Positions 8,607-17,484 of a stretch of 64,000 nucleotides of DNA are shown one piece after another. Source of the stretch: Thermobacillus xylanilyticus. Its GTDB lineage: Bacteria; Bacillota; Bacilli; Paenibacillales; Paenibacillaceae. The stretch is from positions 98,057 to 162,056 of the forward strand of contig NZ_CAJRAY010000026.1 in NCBI RefSeq assembly GCF_907165215.1, given 5' to 3'. The position numbers and the translations under genes were made by a program. The number at the start of each line of letters is the position of its first letter. The first letter of the stretch is position 1. The notes beneath the pieces were generated by a model, which was given only the letters and a program-made list of their open reading frames with translations, had not been told where the DNA came from and made no database searches.

Positions 8607-8665
8607 CGTCCTCCATACCTATACGATCGCTTCGGCCCCGGCGGCGGCAACCCGCCCTTTCATCG

Positions 8666-9190
8666 CTACTGCTTCAAGATCTTCAAATACGCTACCCACG
8701 GGCCGACGTCGTCGCGGTACCGCTTGGCCATCACCCGGATGATCTGGGACAGATGGGTCAGGTCGTGCACCACCCAGGCCGAGAGCAGCTGGCCCAATGT
8801 CACGCTTCCGAATTCCGGGTGCATGCCTTTAAGCCCGAGATGCCGCTCCGGGTCAATGAACGCCCGCAGCCTGGCCACATGCCCGTCCCGCAGCTCCCGG
8901 AACTCGGCAAGCCGCTGCTCCAACGACCGGCCGGACGGTTGGCGCAAATGGGCGAACCGGTCAAACGGCGGAAATGGCTGCTCCTCACCATGCGCAAGCA
9001 GCCATTCCATCCGGGGAATCCAATTGCGCTTCTCCGCTTCGATCAGATGGTCGACCACTTCGGATGCACTCCAGGTTCCTTCCCCTTCGCGGCACCCAAG
9101 CCACGAATCGGACAGTCCCGTCAGCATGCTTTCCAGCGTCCGGGGCGTTCGCTCCAGCAACTCCAATGCTTCCTGCAAATTAAAATTCAC
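8666..9190 (-). CDS. DinB family protein
   Basis: A 174-residue four-helix-bundle protein of the DinB_2 type. The metal-ligand histidines are visible: one in SASEVVDHLIEAEKRN and two in VVHDLTHLSQIIRVMAKRYR. I chose GTG 9190 because GAGGAGG lies 6 bases before it; GTG 9196 would abut the site. Many relatives are thiol-dependent S-transferases or unknown. The gene converges on the CGNR gene and lies downstream of the LysR gene on the same strand. Confidence 0.85.
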   Translation of the reverse strand: MNFNLQEALELLERTPRTLESMLTGLSDSWLGCREGEGTWSASEVVDHLIEAEKRNWIPRMEWLLAHGEEQPFPPFDRFAHLRQPSGRSLEQRLAEFRELRDGHVARLRAFIDPERHLGLKGMHPEFGSVTLGQLLSAWVVHDLTHLSQIIRVMAKRYRDDVGPWVAYLKILKQ

Positions 9191-9217
9191 GCGCACCCTC
9201 CTCGCAATGACATCGTG

Positions 9218-10150
9218 TCAGACTTCCCCTGCTGACATTGTACGCCAGTCTGTTCCTCTGAAAAAGCCGCTTTTCCGATTCTCCTCAGCGAAATAGCCGC
9301 CGATGAAGTCGATGAACTTCCGGGCCGCCAGGGAGAGATACCTCCGCTGCGGCCATACGAGCCAGTAGTCGCGCCGGCAGACCGGACGCTTGATCGGCAG
9401 GTAGACCAGCTCGGGATCATCGGGATTGATGCAGGCGAACAGCGCGACGCCGAGACCGGCCCGCACGAGGCTCAGAATCGCGGCAGGCTCGTCGACCCGG
9501 CAGACGAATCGCGGCGAGATGCCGGCCTGCCGGAACAGCGCGTCGTTCACATCCTGAAAAATAAACCCTTCCTTGTACCCGATGAACGGCTCGCCCGCGG
9601 CATCGGCGAGACGGACGGCGGAGCGGCCGGCCAGCCGGTGTTTCCGGGGCACGACAAGGTACAGCTCTTCGCCGAGCACCCGGGACTGCTCCACCCCTTC
9701 CCGGTCGATCGGCATCACCGAGAACCCGATGTCCGCCTCCCCGGAATCGATCGACGCGGCCAACTCGTCCATCGAAGCCGCGTGCGTAATCTGCATGTCG
9801 ACGTTCGGATGCCGCTCCAGAAATTCACGGATCGGTTCGACGAGGGAAGTCATCGTCGAGGTCACCAGCCGGATGCTCCCCTGCTCCAGACCCGCCAGTT
9901 CGGCCACTTCCCGCTTCGCTTCCTCCAGCAGATTGAGCGCGGTCTCCACTTTGTGCAAAAAGGTTCTGCCGAACGCGTTCAGCCGGATTCTCCCGCTCTG
10001 ACGGTCAAACAGCGGCACCCCCACGTGCTCTTCCAGCCGCGCGATCGTCTTGCTCAGCGCAGGCTGCGCGATGCGCAGCTCCTGCGCCGCGCGCGTCATG
10101 TGTTCCAGCCGGGCCACTGTGCGGAAATACTGCAGCTGCAACAGTTCCAT
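9218..10150 (-). CDS. LysR family transcriptional regulator
   Basis: A 310-residue regulator with an N-terminal winged HTH (residues 1-60, MTRAAQELRIAQPALSKTIA, then RLEEHVGVPLFDR) and a two-lobed effector domain (90-290). Divergent genes start at 10276 and 10679, and TATATGA/TCATATA dyads lie in both control regions. It is therefore the likely activator of a quinone reductase (now damaged) and the FAD monooxygenase. The inducer is probably an electrophile or quinone, by analogy only. Confidence 0.88.
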   Translation of the reverse strand: MELLQLQYFRTVARLEHMTRAAQELRIAQPALSKTIARLEEHVGVPLFDRQSGRIRLNAFGRTFLHKVETALNLLEEAKREVAELAGLEQGSIRLVTSTMTSLVEPIREFLERHPNVDMQITHAASMDELAASIDSGEADIGFSVMPIDREGVEQSRVLGEELYLVVPRKHRLAGRSAVRLADAAGEPFIGYKEGFIFQDVNDALFRQAGISPRFVCRVDEPAAILSLVRAGLGVALFACINPDDPELVYLPIKRPVCRRDYWLVWPQRRYLSLAARKFIDFIGGYFAEENRKSGFFRGTDWRTMSAGEV

Positions 10151-10179
10151 GCGATCTCCTCCTGCCCCATATATCCGAG

Positions 10180-10194
10180 TATATGATTCATATA
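10180..10194. promoter_or_regulatory. LysR-type dyad TATATGA-T-TCATATA
   Basis: A perfect 15-base inverted repeat with T-N11-A geometry lies between the divergent LysR and quinone-reductase genes, inside a very AT-rich stretch (10170-10240). A longer version recurs at 10622-10647. Confidence 0.6.
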
Positions 10195-10275
10195 TCAGAA
10201 TATATATTTTTGTTTATTTCGGTTTCATTATAAACTAATGGCACAAGAACCGAACAGGGAAAAGAGGGATGAATC

Positions 10276-10559
10276 ATGAAGGCGGCGGCATTTGCGACAT
10301 TCGGCGGCCCGGAAGTGATGGAGCTGATGGACCTCCCCGAACCGCAGGCCGGCCCGGGCCAGGTCAGGGTGCGGGTGAAGGCGGCGGGTGTGCAGCATTT
10401 CGATTGCGCGGTGCGGAGCGGTCTGTACCCGGGGAATGTCGAGGTCCGTTTACCGCAAATTCCGGGCAACAGACGTTCCCGCTGGAACGGGCCGACGAAG
10501 CCCATCGGCTGATTGAAACCCGCCGGGGCCGCGGCAAGATCGTCCTGACAATCGACTGA
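10276..10559 (+). pseudogene. Zinc-type alcohol dehydrogenase/quinone reductase, internally deleted
   Basis: The first 60 codons encode a normal MDR N-terminus (MKAAAFATFGGPEVMELMDL to VRLPQIPGN). The sequence then jumps, in another frame, to the family C-terminus (FPLERADEAHRLIE ... RGKIVLTID). Roughly 230 codons, including the NADPH-binding Rossmann domain, are missing, so this cannot be an active enzyme. The intact gene would be an NADPH:quinone oxidoreductase of about 310 residues. The frame change at the junction identifies a deletion. Confidence 0.8.
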
Positions 10560-10569
10560 CCTCATCGCC

Positions 10570-10594
10570 AGACCGCACGGTTCGCGTGCGGTCT
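10570..10594 (+). terminator. Hairpin after the quinone reductase remnant
   Basis: AGACCGCACG (10570-10579) pairs perfectly with CGTGCGGTCT (10585-10594) around a 5-base loop; the tail CTGTCCTT is only weakly U-rich. Confidence 0.55.
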
Positions 10595-10606
10595 CTGTCC
10601 TTGGCC

Positions 10607-10647
10607 TTGACAATTCGTCAATATATATGAATAATTGTTCATATATA
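10607..10647 (+). promoter_or_regulatory. Promoter and LysR dyad of the FAD monooxygenase
   Basis: TTGACA (10607-10612) is followed by a weak -10 AATAAT (10630-10635). The -10 sits inside a dyad, TATATATGAA (10622-10631) and TTCATATATA (10638-10647), related to the one at 10180-10194. This suggests that the same LysR protein controls both targets. Confidence 0.55.
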
Positions 10648-10678
10648 ATTTATGAAGTTGATTTGGAGGCGAACGGTC

Positions 10679-11734
10679 ATGCACACGGACGTGCTGGTCA
10701 TCGGCGGCGGGCAAGCCGGGTTGGCGGCAGCATTTTTCCTCTCCCGGCGCAACATCCCGTACCTGGTGCTCGATAAGGGCCGTGAAATCGGCGAAGTCTG
10801 GCGGCGGCGCTATGATTCGCTCACGCTGTTCACGCCCCGGAACTACAGCGAGCTGCCGGGCATGCGCCTCGCCGGCGATCCGGACGGCTTTCCGGTGAAG
10901 GACGAGATCGCCGCGGCGCTTAAGCGATACGCCGAAGATCATCAACTGAACGTCCGGCTCGCGACCGAAGTGCTGACGCTGCGGAAAGCGGACGGGGAAT
11001 TTCTGGCGGAGACGAACCGGGGCGCCTTCACCGCCCGGCAGGTGATCGTCGCCACGGGACCGTTCCAGGCGCCCTGGGTCCCGCCGATGGCAAGCCGGCT
11101 AGACCCGGACGTCGTCCAGCTGCACTCGGCGCGTTACCGGAATCCGGCCGATTTGAAGCCGGGCGCGGCGCTCGTCGTCGGCGGCGGCAATTCCGGCGCG
11201 CAGATCGCGGTCGAGCTGGCCGCAAGCCATCGGGTCACGCTGTCCGCCGCGCACCGGATGACGTTCTTCCCGCTCGCGATCGCCGGGCGAAGCGCCTTCT
11301 GGTGGTTCGACGCGCTGGGGATACTGAACGCGCCGTCCGATTCGCGCATCGGCCGGATCGTCCGGAAGCGGCCCGATCCCGTGTTCGGCTTCGAGCTGAA
11401 GCGCCTGATCGCCGCGAAGCGGATCGTGCTCAAGCCGAAAGCCGTCCGCGCGGAGGGACGGACCGTGCATTTCGCGGACGGCACGGCGGCGGAGGCGGAC
11501 AATGTCGTATGGGCGACCGGATTCCGGTCCGATTACGGCTGGCTGCGGATTCCGGGCGCCCTGGACGCGGAGGGCAAGCCGCTGCACGAGCGGGGCGCAA
11601 GTCCAGTGAGCGGCCTGTACTACGTCGGCCTGCCGTGGCAGACGTCGCGCAATTCCGCGCTGATCGGCGGCGTGGGGAAGGATGCGGAGGCGATCGTCCG
11701 GCGCATTGCGGCCGGCCGCGCCATGCGCGCCTGA
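10679..11734 (+). CDS. FAD/NAD(P)-binding monooxygenase (CzcO-like)
   Basis: A 351-residue flavoprotein with an N-terminal FAD Rossmann motif (VLVIGGGQAGLAAAFFL, residues 4-20), a second dinucleotide motif for NADPH (VVGGGNSGAQIAVELA, about 165-180) and the ATGFRSDY region near residue 280 that is conserved in flavin-containing monooxygenase-like proteins. ATG 10679 follows GGAGG by 9 bases; an in-frame ATG at 10652 has no site. Such proteins oxidise small thiols, amines or ketones or act as thioredoxin-reductase-like oxidoreductases; the substrate is unknown. Expression is probably under the LysR protein at 9218. Confidence 0.85.
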   Translation: MHTDVLVIGGGQAGLAAAFFLSRRNIPYLVLDKGREIGEVWRRRYDSLTLFTPRNYSELPGMRLAGDPDGFPVKDEIAAALKRYAEDHQLNVRLATEVLTLRKADGEFLAETNRGAFTARQVIVATGPFQAPWVPPMASRLDPDVVQLHSARYRNPADLKPGAALVVGGGNSGAQIAVELAASHRVTLSAAHRMTFFPLAIAGRSAFWWFDALGILNAPSDSRIGRIVRKRPDPVFGFELKRLIAAKRIVLKPKAVRAEGRTVHFADGTAAEADNVVWATGFRSDYGWLRIPGALDAEGKPLHERGASPVSGLYYVGLPWQTSRNSALIGGVGKDAEAIVRRIAAGRAMRA

Positions 11735-11741
11735 TCCGGCG

Positions 11742-12452
11742 TTACATCGGAAATCGCTCCGGCTCGCGGCGTTCTTCGGCGCGGCGGTTCCAGATGGAGC
11801 GGAACAGGAGCGATGTCGCATTTCGCGCGCACCACAGGGCAACCCATGCGAAGTACAGCCCCCACACCACGGCGGGAACGGCAGTCGCCCGGCTCAGGTT
11901 CGCCGCGTCACCGGCCCCCGCCGGGTCCATGATCGCGATCGCCAGAATCGTCACGGAACTGATGACCGATTCCACGAGGCAGATGAACGCGACAAGCGAG
12001 GCGTAGAAGATGCGCAGCCAGTTCGGGGTCAGGAAGCAGACCAGCAGCGTGATGACCGCAAACCCCAGGCACCACAGCATGCCGTACCCGTTGCGGACGA
12101 AGAGAAGCAGCCCGAGGGAAGCGATGGCGGCGGCAAGCAGCAGCCCGATCTTCTCGCGCCCGCTCGCCTGCAGGCGGAACAGCAGCCACGCGAACAGGGA
12201 GGCGCCGGTATATCCGGCGAGGGAAATCAGAATCGACCGCCAGCCGGCCTGGATCATCGAGTGCGTGACGCCGCTCTGGTCGGCGTACAGATGGATGTAC
12301 AGGACGCTGCCGGAGAGCAGCAAGGTCATGACGGCGTGCGCCATCTCGTGCACCAGCGTATAGACATTGCGGAAGAACGCCGAGAACGGCACCAGCCGGG
12401 TCAAGATCGCGGTGACCAGGACGAACAGCGCCATTTTCACCCAGGATTGCAT
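11742..12452 (-). CDS. M50-like membrane metalloprotease
   Basis: A 236-residue membrane protein with about six or seven helices. The first helices carry the zinc site HEMAH (near residue 35, YTLVHEMAHAVMTLLLSG), matching the M50B-like peptidases. The second motif of site-2 proteases (NxxPxxxxDG) is not evident, so catalysis is uncertain. It converges on the FAD monooxygenase gene with a 7-base gap. The C-terminal tail is basic and cytoplasmic in character. Confidence 0.75.
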   Translation of the reverse strand: MQSWVKMALFVLVTAILTRLVPFSAFFRNVYTLVHEMAHAVMTLLLSGSVLYIHLYADQSGVTHSMIQAGWRSILISLAGYTGASLFAWLLFRLQASGREKIGLLLAAAIASLGLLLFVRNGYGMLWCLGFAVITLLVCFLTPNWLRIFYASLVAFICLVESVISSVTILAIAIMDPAGAGDAANLSRATAVPAVVWGLYFAWVALWCARNATSLLFRSIWNRRAEERREPERFPM

Positions 12453-12466
12453 GGGCGCCCCTCATT

Positions 12467-13384
12467 TCATACGGAAGATTTTTCCTTATCATACCGGGCG
12501 TCGGGGGGCGCGTCAACGAACGCGCGCTGCCCGCCGAACCCGTGCACCCTGAGCCGCTCGACGAAGGCGGTGAACGCCTTGCTGACGAACCGATCCCGGC
12601 GGCGGATCAGCCGGGTCGTCATGTGCCGGTACGCCTCGGGGACGGGCACAACGCGCAGCGTCCCGTCTCCTTCCGGCAGCGCGGATACGGGCAGCAGCGT
12701 CGCCCCCAGGCCGGACCGCACGCAGCCCAGCATCGTCTCCAGCGTGGCGGTCTCGATCACTTGCGCCGGCCGCAAACCCTCGCTTTCCAGCCATGCCTCC
12801 GTCACCGCGCGGAACGGGCACCCTTGCGGGAACACCACCCATGTCGCCCGGGACAGATCCGGCTCTTCCCCGCCGCTCCGCGTCACCAGTCCGACGACGT
12901 CCCGAATCTCGTAATCGGAGACCAGCAGGGACGAACCGATCTCCCCCGTCACGAACGCTCCGTCCAATTCATAATTCAGCACCTTCGCGCACAGATCCGG
13001 CGATGTTCCCGTCACCAGCGAGAGCGAGACGTGCGGATAGCGGGTCTGAAAATCGGACAGCACGTGCAGCAGCCCGGCGGAAGCGACCGTCTCGACGACG
13101 CCGATCGCAAGCGTTCCGCCCGGCTCTTCCGTCTCCCGCACCGCCTTGGCCGCATCCTCCGCAAGCTGCAGAATCTTTCGGGCGTACTCGCGGAACAGAG
13201 CCCCCCGCTCCGACAGCACGACGCCTTTCGGATGCCGGTGAAACAGCGGGACGCCCAGCTCCGACTCGAGCTTCCGCAGCCGGGTCGTCACATTCGACTG
13301 CACATAGTCCAGCTTCCGGGCGGCAGCGGATACGCTGCCTTCCTCGGCCACCGCCAGAAAAATTTTCAGGTCCGTCAGCTCCAT
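12467..13384 (-). CDS. LysR family transcriptional regulator (CzcR-like)
   Basis: A 305-residue regulator. The HTH region reads LKIFLAVAEEGSVSAAARKL followed by DYVQSNVTTRLRKLESELG; the effector domain occupies residues 90-290. ATG 13384 is preferred over 13402 because GAGGA precedes it by 5-6 bases. It is divergent from the Old Yellow Enzyme gene and a T-N11-A dyad lies between them, so it probably controls that gene. Confidence 0.87.
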   Translation of the reverse strand: MELTDLKIFLAVAEEGSVSAAARKLDYVQSNVTTRLRKLESELGVPLFHRHPKGVVLSERGALFREYARKILQLAEDAAKAVRETEEPGGTLAIGVVETVASAGLLHVLSDFQTRYPHVSLSLVTGTSPDLCAKVLNYELDGAFVTGEIGSSLLVSDYEIRDVVGLVTRSGGEEPDLSRATWVVFPQGCPFRAVTEAWLESEGLRPAQVIETATLETMLGCVRSGLGATLLPVSALPEGDGTLRVVPVPEAYRHMTTRLIRRRDRFVSKAFTAFVERLRVHGFGGQRAFVDAPPDARYDKEKSSV

Positions 13385-13440
13385 GGCTTCCTCACCGCTC
13401 ATCTATCAAAATAATTGGTACCTTTATCTTTATTGATCAT

Positions 13441-13469
13441 TTTACGTTATGTAAATCCCGCATTACAAT
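13441..13469 (+). promoter_or_regulatory. Promoter of the OYE gene with LysR box
   Basis: TTTACG (13441-13446) and TACAAT (13464-13469) with a 17-base spacer. The -35 overlaps TTTAC-GTTAT-GTAAA (13441-13455), a perfect dyad with T-N11-A spacing. Confidence 0.6.
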
Positions 13470-13512
13470 AACTCTCGCCATCACCATTTCACTGCGGGAG
13501 GGAATGATCGAC

Positions 13513-14612
13513 ATGCAGTCTTATGCACATCTCTTTGCACCATACCGGCTCGGCCCGCTGTCCCTGCCGAACCGGATCGCGCTGGCGCCGATGACGCGCA
13601 CGAGCGCGGAGCCGTCCGGCCTCGCGAATGACCGGATGGTCCGGTACTATACCCGGTTTGCCGAGGGCGGGTTCGGCCTGCTCATCACGGAGGGCGCGTA
13701 TCCCGACCTGGCGCACAGCCAGGCGTACGAGAACCAGCCCGGCATCGCCGACGAGGAGCAGGCGGCTTCGTGGCGTCCGGTGGTCGAAGCGGTGCATCGC
13801 GCGGGCGGCCGGATCATCTGCCAGTTGATGCATGCCGGCGCGCTCGTGCAGTACAACCGGTTCGTCCGGGAGGCGATCGCGCCTTCGGCGGTGAAGCCGA
13901 AGGGCAGGCAGCTTGAGGAGCACGGCGGCAGCGGCGAGTTCGCCGTCCCCCGCGAAATGACGCGCGAAGAGATCGATGCCGTCATCAGCGGGTTCGCGGC
14001 GGCCGCGCGGAGAGCGAAGCAAGTCGGGTTCGACGGCGTCGAGGTGCATGCGGCGAACGGTTATCTGCTGGACCAGTTTCTGAGCGAAGGGATCAACTTG
14101 CGGACGGATGAATACGGCGGACCCGCCGCCAACCGCGTCCGCCTGACCGTGCAAGTGCTGGAAGCGATCCGGCATGCGGCGGACCGGACTTCGTCGTCGG
14201 CGTGCGCATTTCCCAGGGCAAGGTGAATGACTTCGACCACAAATGGCGGAACGGCCTCGAGGACGCCCGGATCATCTTCACCGCACTCGCCGCGGCGAAG
14301 GCCGACTATATCCATACCACCGAGTACAAGGCGTTCCGCCCGGCCATTGGAGAAGACGGGCCGACACTCGCCGCGCTGGCCAAGACCTATGGCGGCCTGC
14401 CCGTCATCGCCAACGACAAGCTGGGCGAACCCGAACGGGCGGAGCGCCTGCTGGCGGACGGCGATGCCGACCTCGCGGCGATCGGGACGAGCGCCCTCGT
14501 CAATCCGGATTGGCCGCGCAAGGTGAAAACGGGCCTTCCGCTCGCGCCGTTCGATCATGCCTTCCTGCACCCGATCGCCACGATCCGGGACGAGGAGTGC
14601 GCGCTCCGATAA
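13513..14612 (+). pseudogene. NADH:flavin oxidoreductase (Old Yellow Enzyme), single-base frameshift
   Basis: Both halves of an OYE TIM barrel are present and together make the usual length of about 365 residues. The first frame runs from MQSYAHLFAPYRLGPLSLPN through QLMHAGALVQ and DGVEVHAANGYLLDQFLSEG (flavin and substrate sites) to EAIRHAA. The second continues GPDFVVGVRISQGKVNDFDH to IRDEECALR. The shift of frame near 14177-14183 (GCGGCGGA run) needs one added base to restore. It is either a recent inactivation or a sequence error. The intact enzyme would reduce enones or nitro compounds with NAD(P)H. Confidence 0.85.
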
Positions 14613-14617
14613 AGAAG

Positions 14618-14651
14618 ACGTCCCCCGGCCGCGCATTCGGCCGGGGGACGT
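14618..14651. terminator. Bidirectional hairpin between convergent genes
   Basis: A perfect 14-base-pair stem, ACGTCCCCCGGCCG (14618-14631) with CGGCCGGGGGACGT (14638-14651), closes a 6-base loop. It separates the OYE gene from the MBL hydrolase gene. Confidence 0.7.
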
Positions 14652-14655
14652 TCTG

Positions 14656-15345
14656 TTAGGCCATATCCAGCTTCCCGCCGTGGTAGCAGTAATAATGAGC
14701 CGCGCGCAGTGCCGTCAGCTTCCCGAGCGATTGCTCCGCGCCGGACAGATCGAGACAGAACTGCGGATTGGCGATGGCGAGCCGTCCGTTCTCGTTCACC
14801 GCCGCATCGCCGGCAATCACGCTGTTCAATTCGGGAATATGCAGCGAGATATGTCCGGGCGTATGACCGGGCGTCGCGATGACGCGGCACCGTCCGTCGA
14901 ACAGCTCGTCGCCGTCGCGCACCGTTTCGTCAACGGGCACATGCTTCAGGCTCTCCAGCTGCCGGATGAACCAGCGGCCGAACTCCTGCTGCTCCTCGGG
15001 CAGATGTTGCTGCATGTTCTCGGCCTGGATCAGCCGCTCCGACTTCCGCTCGCCGCTGATGGCCCCCGCTTCCCGCTCGCTGGCGATGATCCGGACCCCG
15101 GGGTATTTGGCTTTGAGGTCATGCAGTGCCCCGATGTGATCGATATCGTAATGCGTCATGATGACGTGGGTCAGATTCCGCGCGTCATAGCCGTGTCTTG
15201 CGATCTCCTGCTCGATGCGCGGCAGAAAGCCCGGATACCCGGCATCCACCAGCGCCAGCACATGATCCGCCGCGATCAGACTCGGATAGATGACATCGGT
15301 TTGACCGTTCAATTCGAACGGCAAGCTCAGTTCGATGATGTTCAC
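14656..15345 (-). CDS. MBL-fold metallo-hydrolase
   Basis: A 229-residue metallo-beta-lactamase-fold protein. The metal motif is a variant, THYDIDHIG (about residue 65), where the second histidine of HxHxDH is replaced by Asp. Later ligands appear normal: TPGHTPGHISLH (about 160) and AGDAAVNENG. GTG 15345 is chosen because GAGGTGG lies just before it, overlapping the multicopper oxidase stop. It is thus co-transcribed with and translationally coupled to that gene. The substrate could be a lactone or thioester; the sequence does not say. Confidence 0.82.
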   Translation of the reverse strand: MNIIELSLPFELNGQTDVIYPSLIAADHVLALVDAGYPGFLPRIEQEIARHGYDARNLTHVIMTHYDIDHIGALHDLKAKYPGVRIIASEREAGAISGERKSERLIQAENMQQHLPEEQQEFGRWFIRQLESLKHVPVDETVRDGDELFDGRCRVIATPGHTPGHISLHIPELNSVIAGDAAVNENGRLAIANPQFCLDLSGAEQSLGKLTALRAAHYYCYHGGKLDMA

Positions 15346-15355
15346 AAGCCCACCT

Positions 15356-17449
15356 CTATTCCGGATGATTCCCCGAAGCCTCGCCGACCGTATAAGGGGT
15401 CGTGACATTGGCGTACGTCAAATGCATCGACATCCCCCATGCCGCGTGGTCCAGGATATGGCAGTGGTCCATCCAGATGCCCGGATTGTCGGCGCGGAAC
15501 GCCACCTCATACGTTTCGCCCGGATCCACGAGCAGCGTGTCGAGCACGAGCGGACTGCCTTTGTACGGCGTGCCGTTCCGGCTCAGGACGACCATATGGT
15601 GGCCGTGCAGATGCATGGGGTGATCCGAGAACGTCCGGTTGACGATGCGCGTTTTGACCAGATCCCCTTCCTCGACCACGAACGTCGGCGTACGCGGGAA
15701 CACTTCCCCGTTGATGGCCCAGAGCGTGTTCGAGTTTCCATTATAATGCCCCAGGTAGATCTGGTCGAGCACCGTCAGAAACTCCCGGTCGAACGCGGCA
15801 TTGCCGTCGATGGGCGCCGGGGCGTACGAGCCGTATGCCAGCGGGTCCAGGATCGGGCCTCCCGTCCGGATATCCGCCGCTTCTTGCCCGTCTTTGCTGA
15901 ATATAATCGTGGTCTCGGGTTCCCGCCCGTCCAGCGTCAAGGCGACCGGATGGTCCGGCATCGTGAACGTCACGTCGTACCGCCCGCCGCCTCCGATCTT
16001 CAGCCGCATGCCGGTGACGGCTTCCGGTTCGTGGATGTCCCAGCCGTCGATCGCGGATACCCGGAAAGGCGTTCCGTGGAGCGAGAACAATTTCGTGTAG
16101 CTGGCGCTGTTGACGAGCCGGAGCCGCACTTCCGTGCCGGGCGGGATGATCCGCTGCCCGCCGGACGCCGGCCCGGGCAAATGCAGTACCGTCCGCGTCC
16201 CGTCCGGCGTCTCCCAGTCGTGGGAGAAAATCGTGACATCCGCCGTCCCGCCGCCCGCTTCGGCGCCGTCCTTCGGCAGTATGATGAAGGCGCCGAACAG
16301 CCCTTTCGCCACCTGGACCGAGGAAGCCTGATGGGAGTGGTACCAGTGGGTGCCCGTCTCGTTCACGACGAAGCGGTACGTATGGGATTCACCGGGCATG
16401 ACGGCGTTCTGGGTGAGGCCCGCCACCCCGTCTTCGGCGTTCGGCACATCGACGCCGTGCCAGTGCACCGTGACGCCAAGCTCAATGTCCTTGTTGATGA
16501 GCTCCACTTCGACCAGATCGCCTTCGCGGACCACGAGCTGCGGGCCCGGCACCTGGCCGTTGAACGTCCACGCTTCGACCGTGTGTCCCGAGGCAAGCTC
16601 GATCATTTGCTTCTGCGCGACGAGCGTGAACCGCGCGTCAGGCTCGCCGGTCCGCGGACCGGTCAGATCGGTGACGCTGATCGCCGCGCTGCCGGCCGCG
16701 GACGCAACGGCATGGCGGGCATGATGATCATGATGCGCTGACGACACCGCTCCGGCAGGCACGGCACCTCCGCCATATTCGAACGTCTCGGGGTGGAGCA
16801 TGGACATGGACGCGGGAAATTTGCTGCGCTCCATCGACCACAGGAACCATGCCATCAGCAGGACGACGGCCGACAGCGTGAACGCGGCGCTGCGGATCGC
16901 CATCGCCAGATAGCCGCGCCCCCGGGCCTCGATGGTCCGGACGCGCCGCCGATGGTACAGCTGCAAGAGCGCCGCGGTTCCGGCCAGCATGGCCAGGTAC
17001 ATCGTCGATTCCCGCAGATCCGGGACGGAGGGGATATCGAACCATACCAGGTACAGCACGAGCAGCGTGCCGGCTGCCATCGTGTGCACGGCTGCCGCAA
17101 CGTTCGCCGCGGCCTCCGGCGTCATCGCCTTGTCCCCTCTCAGCGCGGGCAGCGCGCGTGCGGCGACGAGCAGCGCCGGCAGCGCGAGGAGCGGCAGCAT
17201 GACGACGACGCGGTCCATGACGAATGCCCAACCCAGCGCAAAATAAACCGCCGCCGTGACGGCACCCCACAGGATCACCAGCAGGATGCCCGCCCATGAA
17301 CCGATGTGCGCCGCCCGTCTCCAGAGCGGATGAGGGGATGGCCGGAACACCGCATATTTCAACCCGTTCGCCGCGATTCCGGCCATGACCCCGACGATCG
17401 ACAGTCCCATGAGCAGCAAAACTTCAAGCGCGGAAAAGGTTTCAAACAC
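15356..17449 (-). CDS. Multicopper oxidase with N-terminal membrane domain
   Basis: A 697-residue protein. Residues 1-205 form about six membrane helices; a histidine-rich linker follows (HHDHHARHA, near 240); residues 260-690 are a cupredoxin-type multicopper oxidase. The copper motifs are intact: HWHG, HWYHSH, HPMHLHGHH and HCHILDHAAWGM, covering type 1, 2 and 3 sites. The catalytic part should lie outside the membrane and may oxidise copper, phenols or manganese. A fusion of a membrane domain to the oxidase is less common than the secreted CotA/CopA forms. The downstream MBL gene starts 10 bases after its stop. Confidence 0.87.
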   Translation of the reverse strand: MFETFSALEVLLLMGLSIVGVMAGIAANGLKYAVFRPSPHPLWRRAAHIGSWAGILLVILWGAVTAAVYFALGWAFVMDRVVVMLPLLALPALLVAARALPALRGDKAMTPEAAANVAAAVHTMAAGTLLVLYLVWFDIPSVPDLRESTMYLAMLAGTAALLQLYHRRRVRTIEARGRGYLAMAIRSAAFTLSAVVLLMAWFLWSMERSKFPASMSMLHPETFEYGGGAVPAGAVSSAHHDHHARHAVASAAGSAAISVTDLTGPRTGEPDARFTLVAQKQMIELASGHTVEAWTFNGQVPGPQLVVREGDLVEVELINKDIELGVTVHWHGVDVPNAEDGVAGLTQNAVMPGESHTYRFVVNETGTHWYHSHQASSVQVAKGLFGAFIILPKDGAEAGGGTADVTIFSHDWETPDGTRTVLHLPGPASGGQRIIPPGTEVRLRLVNSASYTKLFSLHGTPFRVSAIDGWDIHEPEAVTGMRLKIGGGGRYDVTFTMPDHPVALTLDGREPETTIIFSKDGQEAADIRTGGPILDPLAYGSYAPAPIDGNAAFDREFLTVLDQIYLGHYNGNSNTLWAINGEVFPRTPTFVVEEGDLVKTRIVNRTFSDHPMHLHGHHMVVLSRNGTPYKGSPLVLDTLLVDPGETYEVAFRADNPGIWMDHCHILDHAAWGMSMHLTYANVTTPYTVGEASGNHPE

Positions 17450-17484
17450 CGGACTGCCTCCTTAACGCCTCCTTCCGCCGCGCT

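Noticed and set aside
14202..14612. A separate small gene starting at 14202
   Set aside because: It is the C-terminal third of the frameshifted Old Yellow Enzyme; there is no ribosome site at 14202.
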